A stretch of DNA of 64,000 nucleotides from Oscillospiraceae bacterium (GTDB lineage Bacteria > Bacillota > Clostridia > Oscillospirales > Ruminococcaceae): assembly GCA_025757985.1 (NCBI GenBank), contig CP107210.1, positions 124,001 through 188,000 of the forward strand. The letters are read 5' to 3'. Shown here in pieces: positions 1 to 7,094 of the stretch (position 1 is its first letter; the number at the start of each line of letters is the position of its first letter). Position numbers and translations under genes: made by a program. The notes under the pieces are model-generated. The model did no database searches. It saw only the letters and a list, made by a program, of their open reading frames with translations, and had not been told where the DNA came from.

Positions 1-19
1 ACTCACCCAACGGTTCACC

Positions 20-46
20 TGTAGGGGCGGCATACATGCCGCCCGC
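20..46. repeat. Dispersed palindromic repeat, family A copy 1
   Basis: Short palindrome opening with TGTAGGGGC and closing with GCCCGCG around the inverted core GGCATACATGCC. It is one of twelve copies in this window that share the outer arms but differ in the core. Confidence 0.75.
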
Positions 47-85
47 GCACCACGCCAATACCACCAACCTAACCCACCGCCACCC

Positions 86-113
86 TGTAGGGGCCGGGCA
101 TGCCCGGCCCGCA
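86..113. repeat. Dispersed palindromic repeat, family A copy 2
   Basis: Same outer arms as copy 1, but the core is CCGGGCATGCCCGG. The two copies sit in direct orientation about 40 bp apart. The same two core types also sit side by side at 48092-48174, in the opposite order. Confidence 0.75.
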
Positions 114-217
114 ACCTACCCGATACTACAGCTTGTGGCCATCGCACAGCAAATCCCCAACATGCACCTTGCCCAAAAATCCCTCTCAAAATTTGTCAAA
201 AAAACCGAAAAACCCCA

Positions 218-246
218 TTGACAAAAGTATGACCACTTGCTATAAT
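218..246 (+). promoter_or_regulatory. Sigma-A promoter, probable rRNA promoter P1
   Basis: A perfect -35 TTGACA (218-223), a 17-base spacer and a perfect -10 TATAAT (241-246). The sequence before it (a run of A with TCAAAAAAAC) and after it (CTGTC, a GC-rich stretch, then a CAGC-like motif) resembles the flanks of the second perfect promoter at 8827-8855. I infer these are the tandem promoters P1 and P2 of one rRNA operon, now about 8.5 kb apart because of the phage. Transcripts from P1 would enter the left end of the phage. Confidence 0.7.
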
Positions 247-305
247 AAGCAAACTGTCCCGCGGCGGGAGCCGCGGCAAGCCCTTCTATCAACAGCTTGT
301 ACGCG

Positions 306-332
306 TTTTTTGAAGAAAACTTCTTCAAAAAA
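306..332. repeat. Perfect palindrome at the left phage junction
   Basis: Two 12-bp arms, TTTTTTGAAGAA (306-317) and TTCTTCAAAAAA (321-332), around a 3-base loop. The right arm lies inside the 20-bp repeat that recurs at the other end of the phage. Some IS30-family transposases prefer palindromic targets, so this could be the original insertion site (inference). Confidence 0.6.
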
Positions 333-337
333 CTTTC

Positions 338-713
338 CTAAAGTCAATACCCAAACGGATAATTCAGCAAAGTACACAAGGACGGTAGCGGAAATCGGGC
401 AAAGTGGCGGGGAAAACTGTGCAACTTGCACAACGCGAATAGACCGATAAAACAGACGCTTGAAAAACTGGGCATCTGTTCTATCAGTCTCTTTCGCTCA
501 CATTGCGACTAGGCAAAGTTTGTTTTTCTGTTGGTGAGCGTCTTTTGGGTATCGCCGCGCCAGCGCGGTGATACTCTGTCTTTTTGGTTGCTCTCCACCA
601 GAAAAACTATAAAGGTGTCTCCGACGGATTTAAACGCGCCTAATGCCATGCGCAATGCGTCCGCGTTCGCGGAACTTACGATTAAGGAGGACAGCGGTAA
701 ACCGCTGTCTTTT
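338..713. other. Left non-coding end of the phage
   Basis: About 375 bp without a convincing gene. It holds distant inverted arms AGACGCT (about 452) and AGCGTCT (about 537), a GC-rich hairpin at about 549-575, and an intrinsic terminator at 691-718. A weak reading frame crosses the terminator and is not credible. This region may insulate phage genes from P1 transcription. Confidence 0.5.
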
Positions 714-718
714 TTAAA
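691..718 (+). terminator. Intrinsic terminator facing right
   Basis: Stem ACAGCGG / CCGCTGT with a TAAA loop followed by a run of T on the plus strand. It lies just past the 3' end of the minus-strand transposase gene, so it would stop rightward transcription coming from P1. Confidence 0.75.
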
Positions 719-1781
719 TATTAAAGAAATTATAAATTCTTTGTTTGTCGCTCAAGTTTATTAGTTCTAGCTGTTCTCTGAACAGGTCGTTACTACATCT
801 TCCGTCAAACATTTCGCGCGGGTAGCCGTTTACGAAGTGTTGCGCTTGTGTGGCGTGGTACTGTGTTTTGTGTTTCATGCTCTGACCCTTGGGAAAGTGG
901 CGGCGCAAGAGTTTGTTGTTGTTTTCGTTACTGCCGCGCTCGTATGGGTGTCCGGGATGGCAGTAGAACGCGGGAACGCCCAGCGCGTCAAAGGCGTTTT
1001 GATTTGCAAATTCTGAACCGTTGTCTAGGGTGATGGTGAAGAAAATTTTGTTAAAGTCATCTCCGAATGTTTGCTTTAGATGTTGCATTGCTTTTGTAGT
1101 AGCATCGGCAGTTTTATCTTCTACCTTGATTACTATTTCTTCTCTAGTCTGGCGTTCTGTCATTACTAGGCAAGATTCGTTTCTACCCTCGGATGTTCCT
1201 ATAATGCTATCTATTTCCCAATGTCCAAAGCTGTCGCGGGTCAATATAACTTTTGAGCGGCGGTCAATGCTGCGATGGTTTAAACTCTTTGAACGCATAG
1301 TTGATTGTACTTGTTTTTTGCGCTTTTTGCGGTGTCCTACTGGAAGATTTTTATAGGTTGTATGTGGGATAAGACCCTCGGCAATGTAGCGGTACATGGT
1401 TTGCTTGGTGACCTTTACACCGTAGGTGTTGCCGACTTTTTCTATTGCGGCGTAGGGGCTATATCCCATTGATATACACTCGGCTATTGCATTTACATAG
1501 TTGTGGTTATTGCCGATTTTCAGACCGTTACTGTGCGCAGTATACTGGTATTCTGCATATCTTTGGGCGGTGCTAGCATCGTAGGTATAATAGAAAATAT
1601 ATGTTGCACCGTCTAATTGCTGTACTTTTCCCTTTTTCAATTCTCTACTGATGGAAGATTGAGAACAACCTATTTCTTTTGCAATTTCTCTTTGAGAATG
1701 TCCAGCTTTATACAGGGCTTGTATTGCTATTCTATCATCTGGTCTAAAATGTCGTCCTTTTGGTCGTGGTTCTACATACAT
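714..1781 (-). CDS. IS30-family DDE transposase, probable phage integrase
   Basis: A 355-aa, apparently full-length IS30-type transposase. An N-terminal helix-turn-helix (residues about 18-50, QREIAKEIGCSQSSISREL) precedes a DDE catalytic core. The candidate residues are D in GHWEIDSIIG, D in TITLDNGSEF and E in PGHPYERGSNENNNK. Start ATG 1781 is preceded by a GAGGAG Shine-Dalgarno. It is co-directional with the phage genes and is the last gene of the element. I found no IS30-like terminal inverted repeats hugging the gene, so it does not look like a separate IS inserted in the phage. Spiroplasma phage SpV1 is known to carry a related transposase gene, which supports a role in phage integration; that role is inference here. 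Confidence 0.88.
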   Translation of the reverse strand: MYVEPRPKGRHFRPDDRIAIQALYKAGHSQREIAKEIGCSQSSISRELKKGKVQQLDGATYIFYYTYDASTAQRYAEYQYTAHSNGLKIGNNHNYVNAIAECISMGYSPYAAIEKVGNTYGVKVTKQTMYRYIAEGLIPHTTYKNLPVGHRKKRKKQVQSTMRSKSLNHRSIDRRSKVILTRDSFGHWEIDSIIGTSEGRNESCLVMTERQTREEIVIKVEDKTADATTKAMQHLKQTFGDDFNKIFFTITLDNGSEFANQNAFDALGVPAFYCHPGHPYERGSNENNNKLLRRHFPKGQSMKHKTQYHATQAQHFVNGYPREMFDGRCSNDLFREQLELINLSDKQRIYNFFNI

Positions 1782-1823
1782 CCTTTTTGTTCTCCTCTCG
1801 GTTGGTTCTACTAAAATTTTATT

Positions 1824-1937
1824 TTTTTTGGTATAAAAGTAAAGGTCGGGGTAGTATTTTTTCGCGGAACAGGCTTGCTCCGCTGCGCCTGATCCGCAAA
1901 AAAATCTCCACCCCTACCCTTGACTTTTACACCAAAA
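1824..1937. promoter_or_regulatory. Long imperfect hairpin, candidate packaging signal or origin
   Basis: Two nested inverted repeats. The outer arms are TTTTTTGGTATAAAAGT (1824-1840) against ACTTTTACACCAAAAAA (1921-1937). The inner arms run TTTTTTCGCGGAACAGGC (about 1857-1873) against GCCTGATCCGCAAAAAAA. Together they fold into a rod of about 114 nt with a short loop. Filamentous phages use such a hairpin in the main intergenic region as packaging signal and minus-strand origin; the assignment here is by position only. Confidence 0.55.
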
Positions 1938-1938
1938 A

Positions 1939-1958
1939 AGCGCCGTGCTAGCACGGCG
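1939..1958. repeat. Perfect 20-bp palindrome
   Basis: GCGCCGTGCTAGCACGGCGC is self-complementary without a loop and lies directly beside the long hairpin. It may be a second element of the phage origin or packaging region, or a protein-binding site. Confidence 0.6.
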
Positions 1959-2321
1959 CAAGGAACGATATGCAACTAAAGGGCAAACAAGATATAGCGA
2001 TAACCGCAACTAGGGGAACTTCTCGCACTCTCTTGCCATGCAATGTTGGTAACAAGGCAAAGTAGTGCGGACGGCGCTAAAGCAAATAGAGAGAAAAATA
2101 GCAGCTGCCGTAAAGCTCTACTCTTGCCTTTGCGCGATAAAAGTTTCTACTATGGAAAAGTTGCACCCGCGCAGGCGCTGCAATTAACTCGGTCGGGGCC
2201 GTCGTTCTCACAAGATACAAGGTCTGCACAGTTTTTACAAATCTATAAGATAAAGCAAACGGGCAAGCGCAAGCAGGGCGGGGGCAATAGCCCCGCGCCC
2301 CGCTTTTGCGCTTGCCGCTTT
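1959..2321. other. Phage intergenic region with terminator-like hairpin
   Basis: About 360 bp without a supported gene. At 2263-2315 there is a large GC-rich hairpin with perfect 10-bp ends GCAAGCGCAA / TTGCGCTTGC, placed immediately after the stop codon of the Zot-type gene. It probably ends the morphogenesis transcript. The rest shows no further feature I can name. Confidence 0.5.
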
Positions 2322-3227
2322 TTACTTTTTCACCGCGGTTTGCATACGGCGTTTAGCTTTTGCGGTAGGATTAGTAGTCACTTCCAGACCGAGAGGACCG
2401 GCAGGGGCTTGGTTATTGATGATTTCGGCATCCGTCAGAATGTCGCCATCCTCAAATTTTTTCTTGAGATTGTCCACGATTGCGAGGGTATCGTAGGCGT
2501 GGTAATCTTCATCATGGACGAACCACAGACCACGGCGAAGCGGTTTAATCATTTCGGCGTTGGTTGCGTTCTCCATTTCCCACGCATCGTAGCTAGACCA
2601 AAGCTGGAAACGCCAGACTTTTTTGCACTGTATGACAGTGTGGGTAACGTCGCGCATAAGTTTATCGACGTGCTGGAAACGTTGGGCTGAACCGTAAATG
2701 CTAATATAGCTATGCCGGCACGTTAGCAGGGTGTTGAGGAAATAGGCGTTAAAGTTATCTTTAAAACTGCGGCTGTTCATCTGCACCGACAGTTCATCCA
2801 TTGCGACAATCGTTACTGTGAGAGTGTCGTTTGCATCGTCAATACTGCGATTGATTTTTGCCGCGTTGACTACTTGCGCGAGACTGTCTAGGTGTTCGTA
2901 GGGAATCGACAGGTCTACATTTGACAGCACCTTAATTTTCTGTGTGACAAACTTTTTACGGCGTTCACACCATACGATTTTATCATCATACCGATTATAC
3001 AGGCCAATCACCTTATGAACGAGAGACAAGGTTTTACCGGAGCCGAAGTAACCGCAGTAAATATCGAGCGCACCAACAGGGCACTTATTCCAGCCCTTAT
3101 GCAGAATATACCAGTACAAATCTTTAATGCAGTAATAGATATTTTTAACAGGGTGGAACACGATGCAACGCACAATGCGGGAAAGTGCCAGCGCGAAGCA
3201 GAACGCGATAATGAGCAAGTACACCAT
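2322..3227 (-). CDS. Zot/pI-like inovirus assembly ATPase
   Basis: 301 aa. Residues 1-25 form a hydrophobic membrane segment. A Walker A motif (GYFGSGKT, about residues 62-69) and a Walker B-like motif (TIVAMDEL, about residue 147-154) identify a P-loop ATPase of the zonular-occludens-toxin/pI family, which drives extrusion of filamentous phage through the inner membrane. The membrane segment is N-terminal, whereas classical Ff pI has it after the ATPase domain. The start ATG overlaps the stop of the preceding 58-aa gene (TAATG), which indicates coupled translation. Only the canonical role in virion assembly is inferred, not toxin activity. Confidence 0.85.
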   Translation of the reverse strand: MVYLLIIAFCFALALSRIVRCIVFHPVKNIYYCIKDLYWYILHKGWNKCPVGALDIYCGYFGSGKTLSLVHKVIGLYNRYDDKIVWCERRKKFVTQKIKVLSNVDLSIPYEHLDSLAQVVNAAKINRSIDDANDTLTVTIVAMDELSVQMNSRSFKDNFNAYFLNTLLTCRHSYISIYGSAQRFQHVDKLMRDVTHTVIQCKKVWRFQLWSSYDAWEMENATNAEMIKPLRRGLWFVHDEDYHAYDTLAIVDNLKKKFEDGDILTDAEIINNQAPAGPLGLEVTTNPTAKAKRRMQTAVKK

Positions 3228-3403
3228 TAGAATTTACCTCGTCCAAACGTATGTACAAAATCCTTAATCATGCCGAAAACGAACAGAAATAAGGTCAGAG
3301 CGACAAGGATAGAAAGCAACCACGGAAACAATTCACCGAGGTTTTGCGGGGCGGTGGTACTGATGCCGAAGAACGTCAGCAGGTCGTAAAATAAAGATGC
3401 CAT
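3227..3403 (-). CDS. Small phage membrane protein (58 aa), coat-like
   Basis: 58 aa, read directly from the minus strand: starts MASLFYDLLTFF, with one membrane segment (about residues 24-45, FPWLLSILVALTLFLFVFG) and a basic tail ending FGRGKF. A Shine-Dalgarno GAGGTG precedes the ATG. It overlaps the Zot-type start codon. Size, topology and position fit an inovirus minor coat protein (pVII/pIX/pVI-like), but sequence similarity to a named family is not recognised. Confidence 0.6.
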   Translation of the reverse strand: MASLFYDLLTFFGISTTAPQNLGELFPWLLSILVALTLFLFVFGMIKDFVHTFGRGKF

Positions 3404-3412
3404 GTTTTCACC

Positions 3413-3925
3413 TCAAAAAATGAAGATTTTGATAGCCGCTACAAAGAACGCCAAACTAAAGGCAACAAAGGCTAAAAGGCCGATTGCTTCAATAGTGGAA
3501 TACTCCTCAAACGGCTTTTCAAATGCGCTAGGCCCGGCAGTTTCAGCGGTAGCCTGTTGTGTAAGTATTTCAAGCTGATTGGAAATGCCCGAAATCTGGG
3601 TAGTGTAGTCGGGAGTAGGGTCTTGTGCAGGTACTTCATCGTCTACACCATTGGAGTCGTCAGAGGGCGCGACAGCCGCCGTCAGAGCGTCCACAGATTC
3701 TTGCAGCTTATCCAGCTTGTCATAAAGAGTAGGATCGTAGGTCTGAACGCCTTGCACCTGTGTTACCGGGTGTTCTTCCGCAGCAGGAACATCTTGCGAT
3801 GATCCTGCTGCATCCTCGGGAGCAGTGTATTCTTCTGCACTGGCCCGGATGGTAAAGAGCAGCGAGAGCAGCACGAGCAGCGCGATAACGGCCAAGCAGA
3901 ATTTGTTGAAATTATCCTTTAACAT
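3413..3925 (-). CDS. Phage membrane protein with signal peptide and C-terminal anchor (170 aa)
   Basis: 170 aa. A signal-peptide-like N terminus (about residues 9-30, ending ...TIRASAEE) is followed by an acidic, Pro/Asp-rich exported region. This includes a probable coiled stretch (LYDKLDKLQESVDALTAAV) and a C-terminal membrane segment (about residues 146-170). This is the architecture of an exported, membrane-anchored minor virion protein. It sits between small coat-like genes in the morphogenesis operon. Exact role unknown; could be pVI-like or a second adsorption component. Confidence 0.6.
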   Translation of the reverse strand: MLKDNFNKFCLAVIALLVLLSLLFTIRASAEEYTAPEDAAGSSQDVPAAEEHPVTQVQGVQTYDPTLYDKLDKLQESVDALTAAVAPSDDSNGVDDEVPAQDPTPDYTTQISGISNQLEILTQQATAETAGPSAFEKPFEEYSTIEAIGLLAFVAFSLAFFVAAIKIFIF

Positions 3926-3934
3926 GAGCGCACC

Positions 3935-4081
3935 TCAAAACAGCAGTTGTTTTACAATCCAGATAACCAGCGTTGCGAACAGATACCAGATTGCAAAGTC
4001 GAAGATGCTAAACGAAGCACCATAGAAGTTGATTTTTAAGGAGAGCAATTCTCCAATTTTCTGCATAAATTCCATAAACAT
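3935..4081 (-). CDS. Small phage membrane protein (48 aa)
   Basis: 48 aa, read directly: MFMEFMQKIGELLSLK at the start, then a hydrophobic segment (about residues 23-46) and KQLLF at the end. The minus strand has a good Shine-Dalgarno GGAGTGA before the ATG. It lies 6 nt after one neighbour and about 9 nt before the next, so it belongs to the same operon. Coat-like by size and topology only. Confidence 0.55.
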   Translation of the reverse strand: MFMEFMQKIGELLSLKINFYGASFSIFDFAIWYLFATLVIWIVKQLLF

Positions 4082-4087
4082 AGGGCG

Positions 4088-4465
4088 TCACTCCGTAAGA
4101 ACTTTAATAATAGCCGAAACAGCGATACACAAACACAGCATCACGATATACACGGAATAGCTTGCGGGCAAGATAGCGAAAATGCCGCCGATGGTGTCGG
4201 CGAGAAATTTTAACACGCCTGCCAAACCAGAAAATACTTCTTCCCATCCTTGTTTTACCTCGTCTATAATGCTGGGCAGTTTGCCGCCGTACTCGTTAAA
4301 AGCGTCTTTTAGATCATCGCCAGATTGTGCAGTTTCGGCGGTGCTGAAATCTCCGTTGAGTACATCGTCACGACCAACGCCACCGGGGGCGGCATCCGCG
4401 AACACAGGCACGGCAGAGCATACCATACAGCAGAGCAGAGCCAGCAGGACTATTACTTTTTTCAT
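4088..4465 (-). CDS. Exported phage protein with C-terminal membrane segment (125 aa)
   Basis: 125 aa. A clear signal peptide (MKKVIVLLALLCCMVCSAVPVFADA) is followed by a short acidic exported region and a C-terminal membrane segment (about residues 100-122, SYSVYIVMLCLCIAVSAI). It starts 4 nt after the large adsorption-type gene and is co-directional. Probably a minor virion protein that sits in the membrane before assembly. No named family recognised. Confidence 0.6.
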   Translation of the reverse strand: MKKVIVLLALLCCMVCSAVPVFADAAPGGVGRDDVLNGDFSTAETAQSGDDLKDAFNEYGGKLPSIIDEVKQGWEEVFSGLAGVLKFLADTIGGIFAILPASYSVYIVMLCLCIAVSAIIKVLTE

Positions 4466-4469
4466 GGTA

Positions 4470-6458
4470 TCACCTACCTGTAATAAATTTGATTATGCGA
4501 ATAACAGTAACGACAACCACGCCAGCACACAGCGCGAGAATACCGCTATTAGGCATCCACGGGAACAGCTTGAACAGCAGGGACAACAGCCAGAGGATAA
4601 AGCCGAAAATGCTGGTTAGAAGTTTCCACAGACCTTTAAGGATGGTTTCGACAATATCTTTTAAAAGGTCGGTTAGCCACTTAAAAGGATTCCAGCCGGA
4701 ATCACTACTACCAGAGTTACCGCCGCCAGAATCACCGCCCGGCGTAGGTACTGTACCACCACCGGGGTTAGGTGTTGCGGTATGCGTGGGCGGTTCTGTA
4801 GGCGAGGGTGTTTCCGTAGGTTCAGGACTGGGCGAGGGTGTAGGTTCTTCAACGATTGTACCGCCGTCCTCGTACTTGGTAATTTTGTCGTTTTTCAGTT
4901 TTAAGGTTACATCCTTGGCGGTATCGAAGTCGCTACCATCTGCCTTGCAGAACTCGAAAATGTACTCACCTGTTGCGTTAAACAGGAAGTTGTTTATAGT
5001 GCTGTGCCAGTTGGAACTATTCACACCTGTTAGGGTTTGGCTTGCTTCATCCCACGACCATACGCGCCAGTATACACCATCCGGCACAGATACGGTATAC
5101 TGTCCGTTGGCTATGGGTATCTGTGTAGTGGAAATGTACTTTTTGTTGTCTACCCACGGCAATTTAGTATCGGTGTCTACCTCGGTCTTTTTGAGAGCGT
5201 AGTAGGCATCATAGCGGCGGTTATTCAGAACGTAGTAATGAAGCGTCCAGTCTGCCGCGTCAGTGTCGGACGGATGACGACCAACGCCACCGCCACGAGT
5301 AGCACCGCCGCCCGGTGTCCATGTAGGTGCAGGAGTGGGAGAGGGTGACGGTGCGTTATAGGTTATGTAGTAGTAATTCTTCGTGGTCTGGTCGTAGGTA
5401 TAGTATTGCTTGGTCTCGTTATTGTAGATAATGGGATTGGTGCTGATATTGGTTACAGTTTCGTTCTTTTCGTTGATGGTGGTGTACTGGGGGTAGATGT
5501 AGGTTAGATTGTTAGAGTTGTCTACGTAGATATTGCCGTTCCATGTCTGGGAGTAATTGTTATTATTGATGGTGATATTATTAATGGTGGTAATGCTGGA
5601 AGCATCCAGAGGGTCGCAATAAACGGTGATGGGATACATCTGATAACGGTACGGCCCGCCACTAAATTGGTTAATAAATTTGAAATAAAAATAAAATGTT
5701 TGATTAGTATTCGCACCGATTTGATAGTTACGTGTGCTGCTAAGCTCGGCCGTTTGCTCGTATGTTTTCCAAGCTGTCTCAATAATTTTTACAGATGTAT
5801 GCAAATAAGTACCTGCTGCAAGATAGTAATTTCCAGCAACAGGCGCAACCGCCTTATACACAGAAAACGGGCAATTATATTTGCCAAGCCCTTGATAGGT
5901 TAATACAGTGGATTTTAGCTCATCTCCGGAGCCAGTGGAGCCAAAAAGAACGGACTTGCCATATACGATTTCCCCTAAATTGGATTCAAAGGAACTTCCT
6001 GAAGAGCCACCAGAACTGTAGTTAGCAAGATTAGTTATGCAGTAAGGCTCTACAACCATTTGGAGAACGCCAGATGTGTTTATTGAAGGTGTACCGTTAT
6101 CATCGGCGTAACCCGGCAGGTCTTTGCGGCCAATGCCGGAGGGGGCTTTTTCGGCTGGAATTAAGTGACCGTTATTGAACGAAAAATTCAGAATTGCGTT
6201 TGCATCAGCTGCATCAAGAATTTGCTGGTCACCAACCGAAAAGAGTTTTAATCCACCCGGAGCATTTAAATATGCCCATTTTCCGCATTTACTGCATTTA
6301 TAAAAATCCGAATGTGCAGCAAGAAGTCTGCGCTCCTGTTTTGTAACAGAGCCACCACAGGCAGGGCAAACGATGGCGTTATCAGCGAAAGCCGCAAAAG
6401 GCATCATTGACAAAACCAAAAATACAGTTAAAATTATAGATACAAGACGCTTTTTCAT
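4470..6458 (-). CDS. Large secreted phage protein, pIII-like adsorption candidate
   Basis: 662 aa from ATG 6458; an in-frame ATG 9 nt upstream is possible. A signal peptide (ends PFAAFADN) is followed by a zinc-ribbon-like CPACGG...CSKCGK pair (about residues 32-60). Then comes a beta-rich exported region with an Asn/Tyr/Thr-rich stretch (about residues 290-370). Two Pro/Ser/Thr linkers (SPSPTPAPTWTPGGG and a second near residue 540-590) separate a further folded domain. A C-terminal membrane region of about 70 residues ends FITGR. Signal peptide, linker-separated domains and C-terminal anchor match the plan of inovirus pIII host-adsorption proteins. Sequence identity to pIII is not visible, so the function is inferred from architecture and position. 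Confidence 0.7.
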   Translation of the reverse strand: MKKRLVSIILTVFLVLSMMPFAAFADNAIVCPACGGSVTKQERRLLAAHSDFYKCSKCGKWAYLNAPGGLKLFSVGDQQILDAADANAILNFSFNNGHLIPAEKAPSGIGRKDLPGYADDNGTPSINTSGVLQMVVEPYCITNLANYSSGGSSGSSFESNLGEIVYGKSVLFGSTGSGDELKSTVLTYQGLGKYNCPFSVYKAVAPVAGNYYLAAGTYLHTSVKIIETAWKTYEQTAELSSTRNYQIGANTNQTFYFYFKFINQFSGGPYRYQMYPITVYCDPLDASSITTINNITINNNNYSQTWNGNIYVDNSNNLTYIYPQYTTINEKNETVTNISTNPIIYNNETKQYYTYDQTTKNYYYITYNAPSPSPTPAPTWTPGGGATRGGGVGRHPSDTDAADWTLHYYVLNNRRYDAYYALKKTEVDTDTKLPWVDNKKYISTTQIPIANGQYTVSVPDGVYWRVWSWDEASQTLTGVNSSNWHSTINNFLFNATGEYIFEFCKADGSDFDTAKDVTLKLKNDKITKYEDGGTIVEEPTPSPSPEPTETPSPTEPPTHTATPNPGGGTVPTPGGDSGGGNSGSSDSGWNPFKWLTDLLKDIVETILKGLWKLLTSIFGFILWLLSLLFKLFPWMPNSGILALCAGVVVVTVIRIIKFITGR
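6407..6434 (+). promoter_or_regulatory. Promoter for the opposite-strand small gene
   Basis: TTGACA at 6407-6412, a 16-base spacer and TAAAAT at 6429-6434 on the plus strand. It lies inside the signal-peptide coding region of the minus-strand adsorption gene and points at the small gene at 6486. Confidence 0.55.
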
Positions 6459-6485
6459 AGACACCACCGAAAGGAGAAGTTGTGA

Positions 6486-6626
6486 ATGACGGAACAGAAC
6501 AGAGAACGGCTAAAGATTGTAATATGGGTAGTTTTGGGAATGTTGGGAACAATGATTTTCTGGCCTGTTGGACTTATCGCCAACATAAGCCTGATTGCAT
6601 GGCTACTATTTAAAATCTTCCACTAA
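6486..6626 (+). CDS. Small membrane protein (46 aa) on the opposite strand of the phage
   Basis: 46 aa: a charged N terminus (MTEQNRERLK) followed by two hydrophobic stretches (about residues 11-26 and 28-43). It has a strong Shine-Dalgarno (AAAGGAGA), its own upstream promoter (6407-6434) and its own terminator (6631-6655), so a dedicated transcript of about 200 nt is plausible. It is the only plus-strand gene in the phage. Its 5' leader is antisense to the start of the adsorption gene. It could be a superinfection-exclusion or immunity protein, or the RNA itself may regulate. No homologue is recognised. Confidence 0.55.
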   Translation: MTEQNRERLKIVIWVVLGMLGTMIFWPVGLIANISLIAWLLFKIFH

Positions 6627-6630
6627 ACCC

Positions 6631-6655
6631 GCCGCCGCTGGCGGCTTTTTTATTT
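6631..6655 (+). terminator. Intrinsic terminator of the 46-aa gene
   Basis: GC-rich hairpin (GCCGC / GCGGC) followed by a run of T on the plus strand, a few bases after the stop codon at 6626. Confidence 0.7.
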
Positions 6656-6756
6656 TCTGGGAATGTAGAACGCTTGCGCGTACAGTTGCGAAAGTCTACC
6701 GCAAGCAATCCGGGAACAGAAACGGCGAATTGCAATAAGACGATAGTTTTTAATCA
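6650..6756 (-). CDS. Possible 35-aa basic phage peptide
   Basis: A short frame starting MIKNYRLIAIRRF and ending YIPRK, very basic, with only a weak GAGG motif upstream. It lies downstream of the coat-gene terminator and overlaps the plus-strand terminator. It may be chance. Confidence 0.2.
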
Positions 6757-6783
6757 TATATAAAACCTCGGAGGGTAGAAACA

Positions 6784-6819
6784 AAAAAATGCGGGAGCGG
6801 GTAAAACCCGCCCCCGCAG
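6784..6819 (-). terminator. Strong terminator after the major coat gene
   Basis: On the minus strand a stem GCGGGGGCGGG / CCCGCTCCCGC is followed by ATTTTTTT, a few bases past the coat stop codon. Ff phages also place a terminator after the major coat gene, which keeps coat mRNA abundant. Confidence 0.8.
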
Positions 6820-6824
6820 GGCCA

Positions 6825-7037
6825 TTAGCCGCGAGCGACATTCATGAGAGAACGGAAAATGCCGATGCCAACAGGCACCAGACTTGCCGCCAGACAGAAC
6901 AGCAGGATGGGCTGACCGGTAATCTGGGTGATGATGTTACCGGACAGGGTAAACACATCACTCATAGCAGTGATAACAGCGTCCACAGCGGTCTTTGCAA
7001 CCTCAACACCATCACCAGCGAGAAGAACAGTGTTCAT
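6825..7037 (-). CDS. Major coat protein (pVIII-like, 70 aa)
   Basis: 70 aa, starting MNTVLLAGDGVEVAKTA. A short amphipathic N-terminal region is followed by one long hydrophobic segment (about residues 42-62, ILLFCLAASLVPVGIGIF) and a basic C terminus (RSLMNVARG). This is the charge pattern of inovirus major coat proteins, whose basic end contacts DNA. The Shine-Dalgarno AAAGGAG is strong and a terminator follows directly. No classical signal peptide is present, as in Pf1- or CTX-unlike minor groups; cleavage is not predicted. Confidence 0.75.
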   Translation of the reverse strand: MNTVLLAGDGVEVAKTAVDAVITAMSDVFTLSGNIITQITGQPILLFCLAASLVPVGIGIFRSLMNVARG

Positions 7038-7094
7038 AAAGTTGCTACTCCTTTCTTCAAAAATTATATGTAATCGCAGCTTGAGGGGCTTGCG

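Noticed and set aside
531..764. 77-aa plus-strand reading frame at the left phage end
   Set aside because: It crosses an intrinsic terminator and overlaps the 3' end of the transposase gene; no good ribosome-binding site.
2322..3227. Zot as an enterotoxin
   Set aside because: Zot and pI are the same ATPase family; context is phage assembly and there is no evidence for the toxin peptide.
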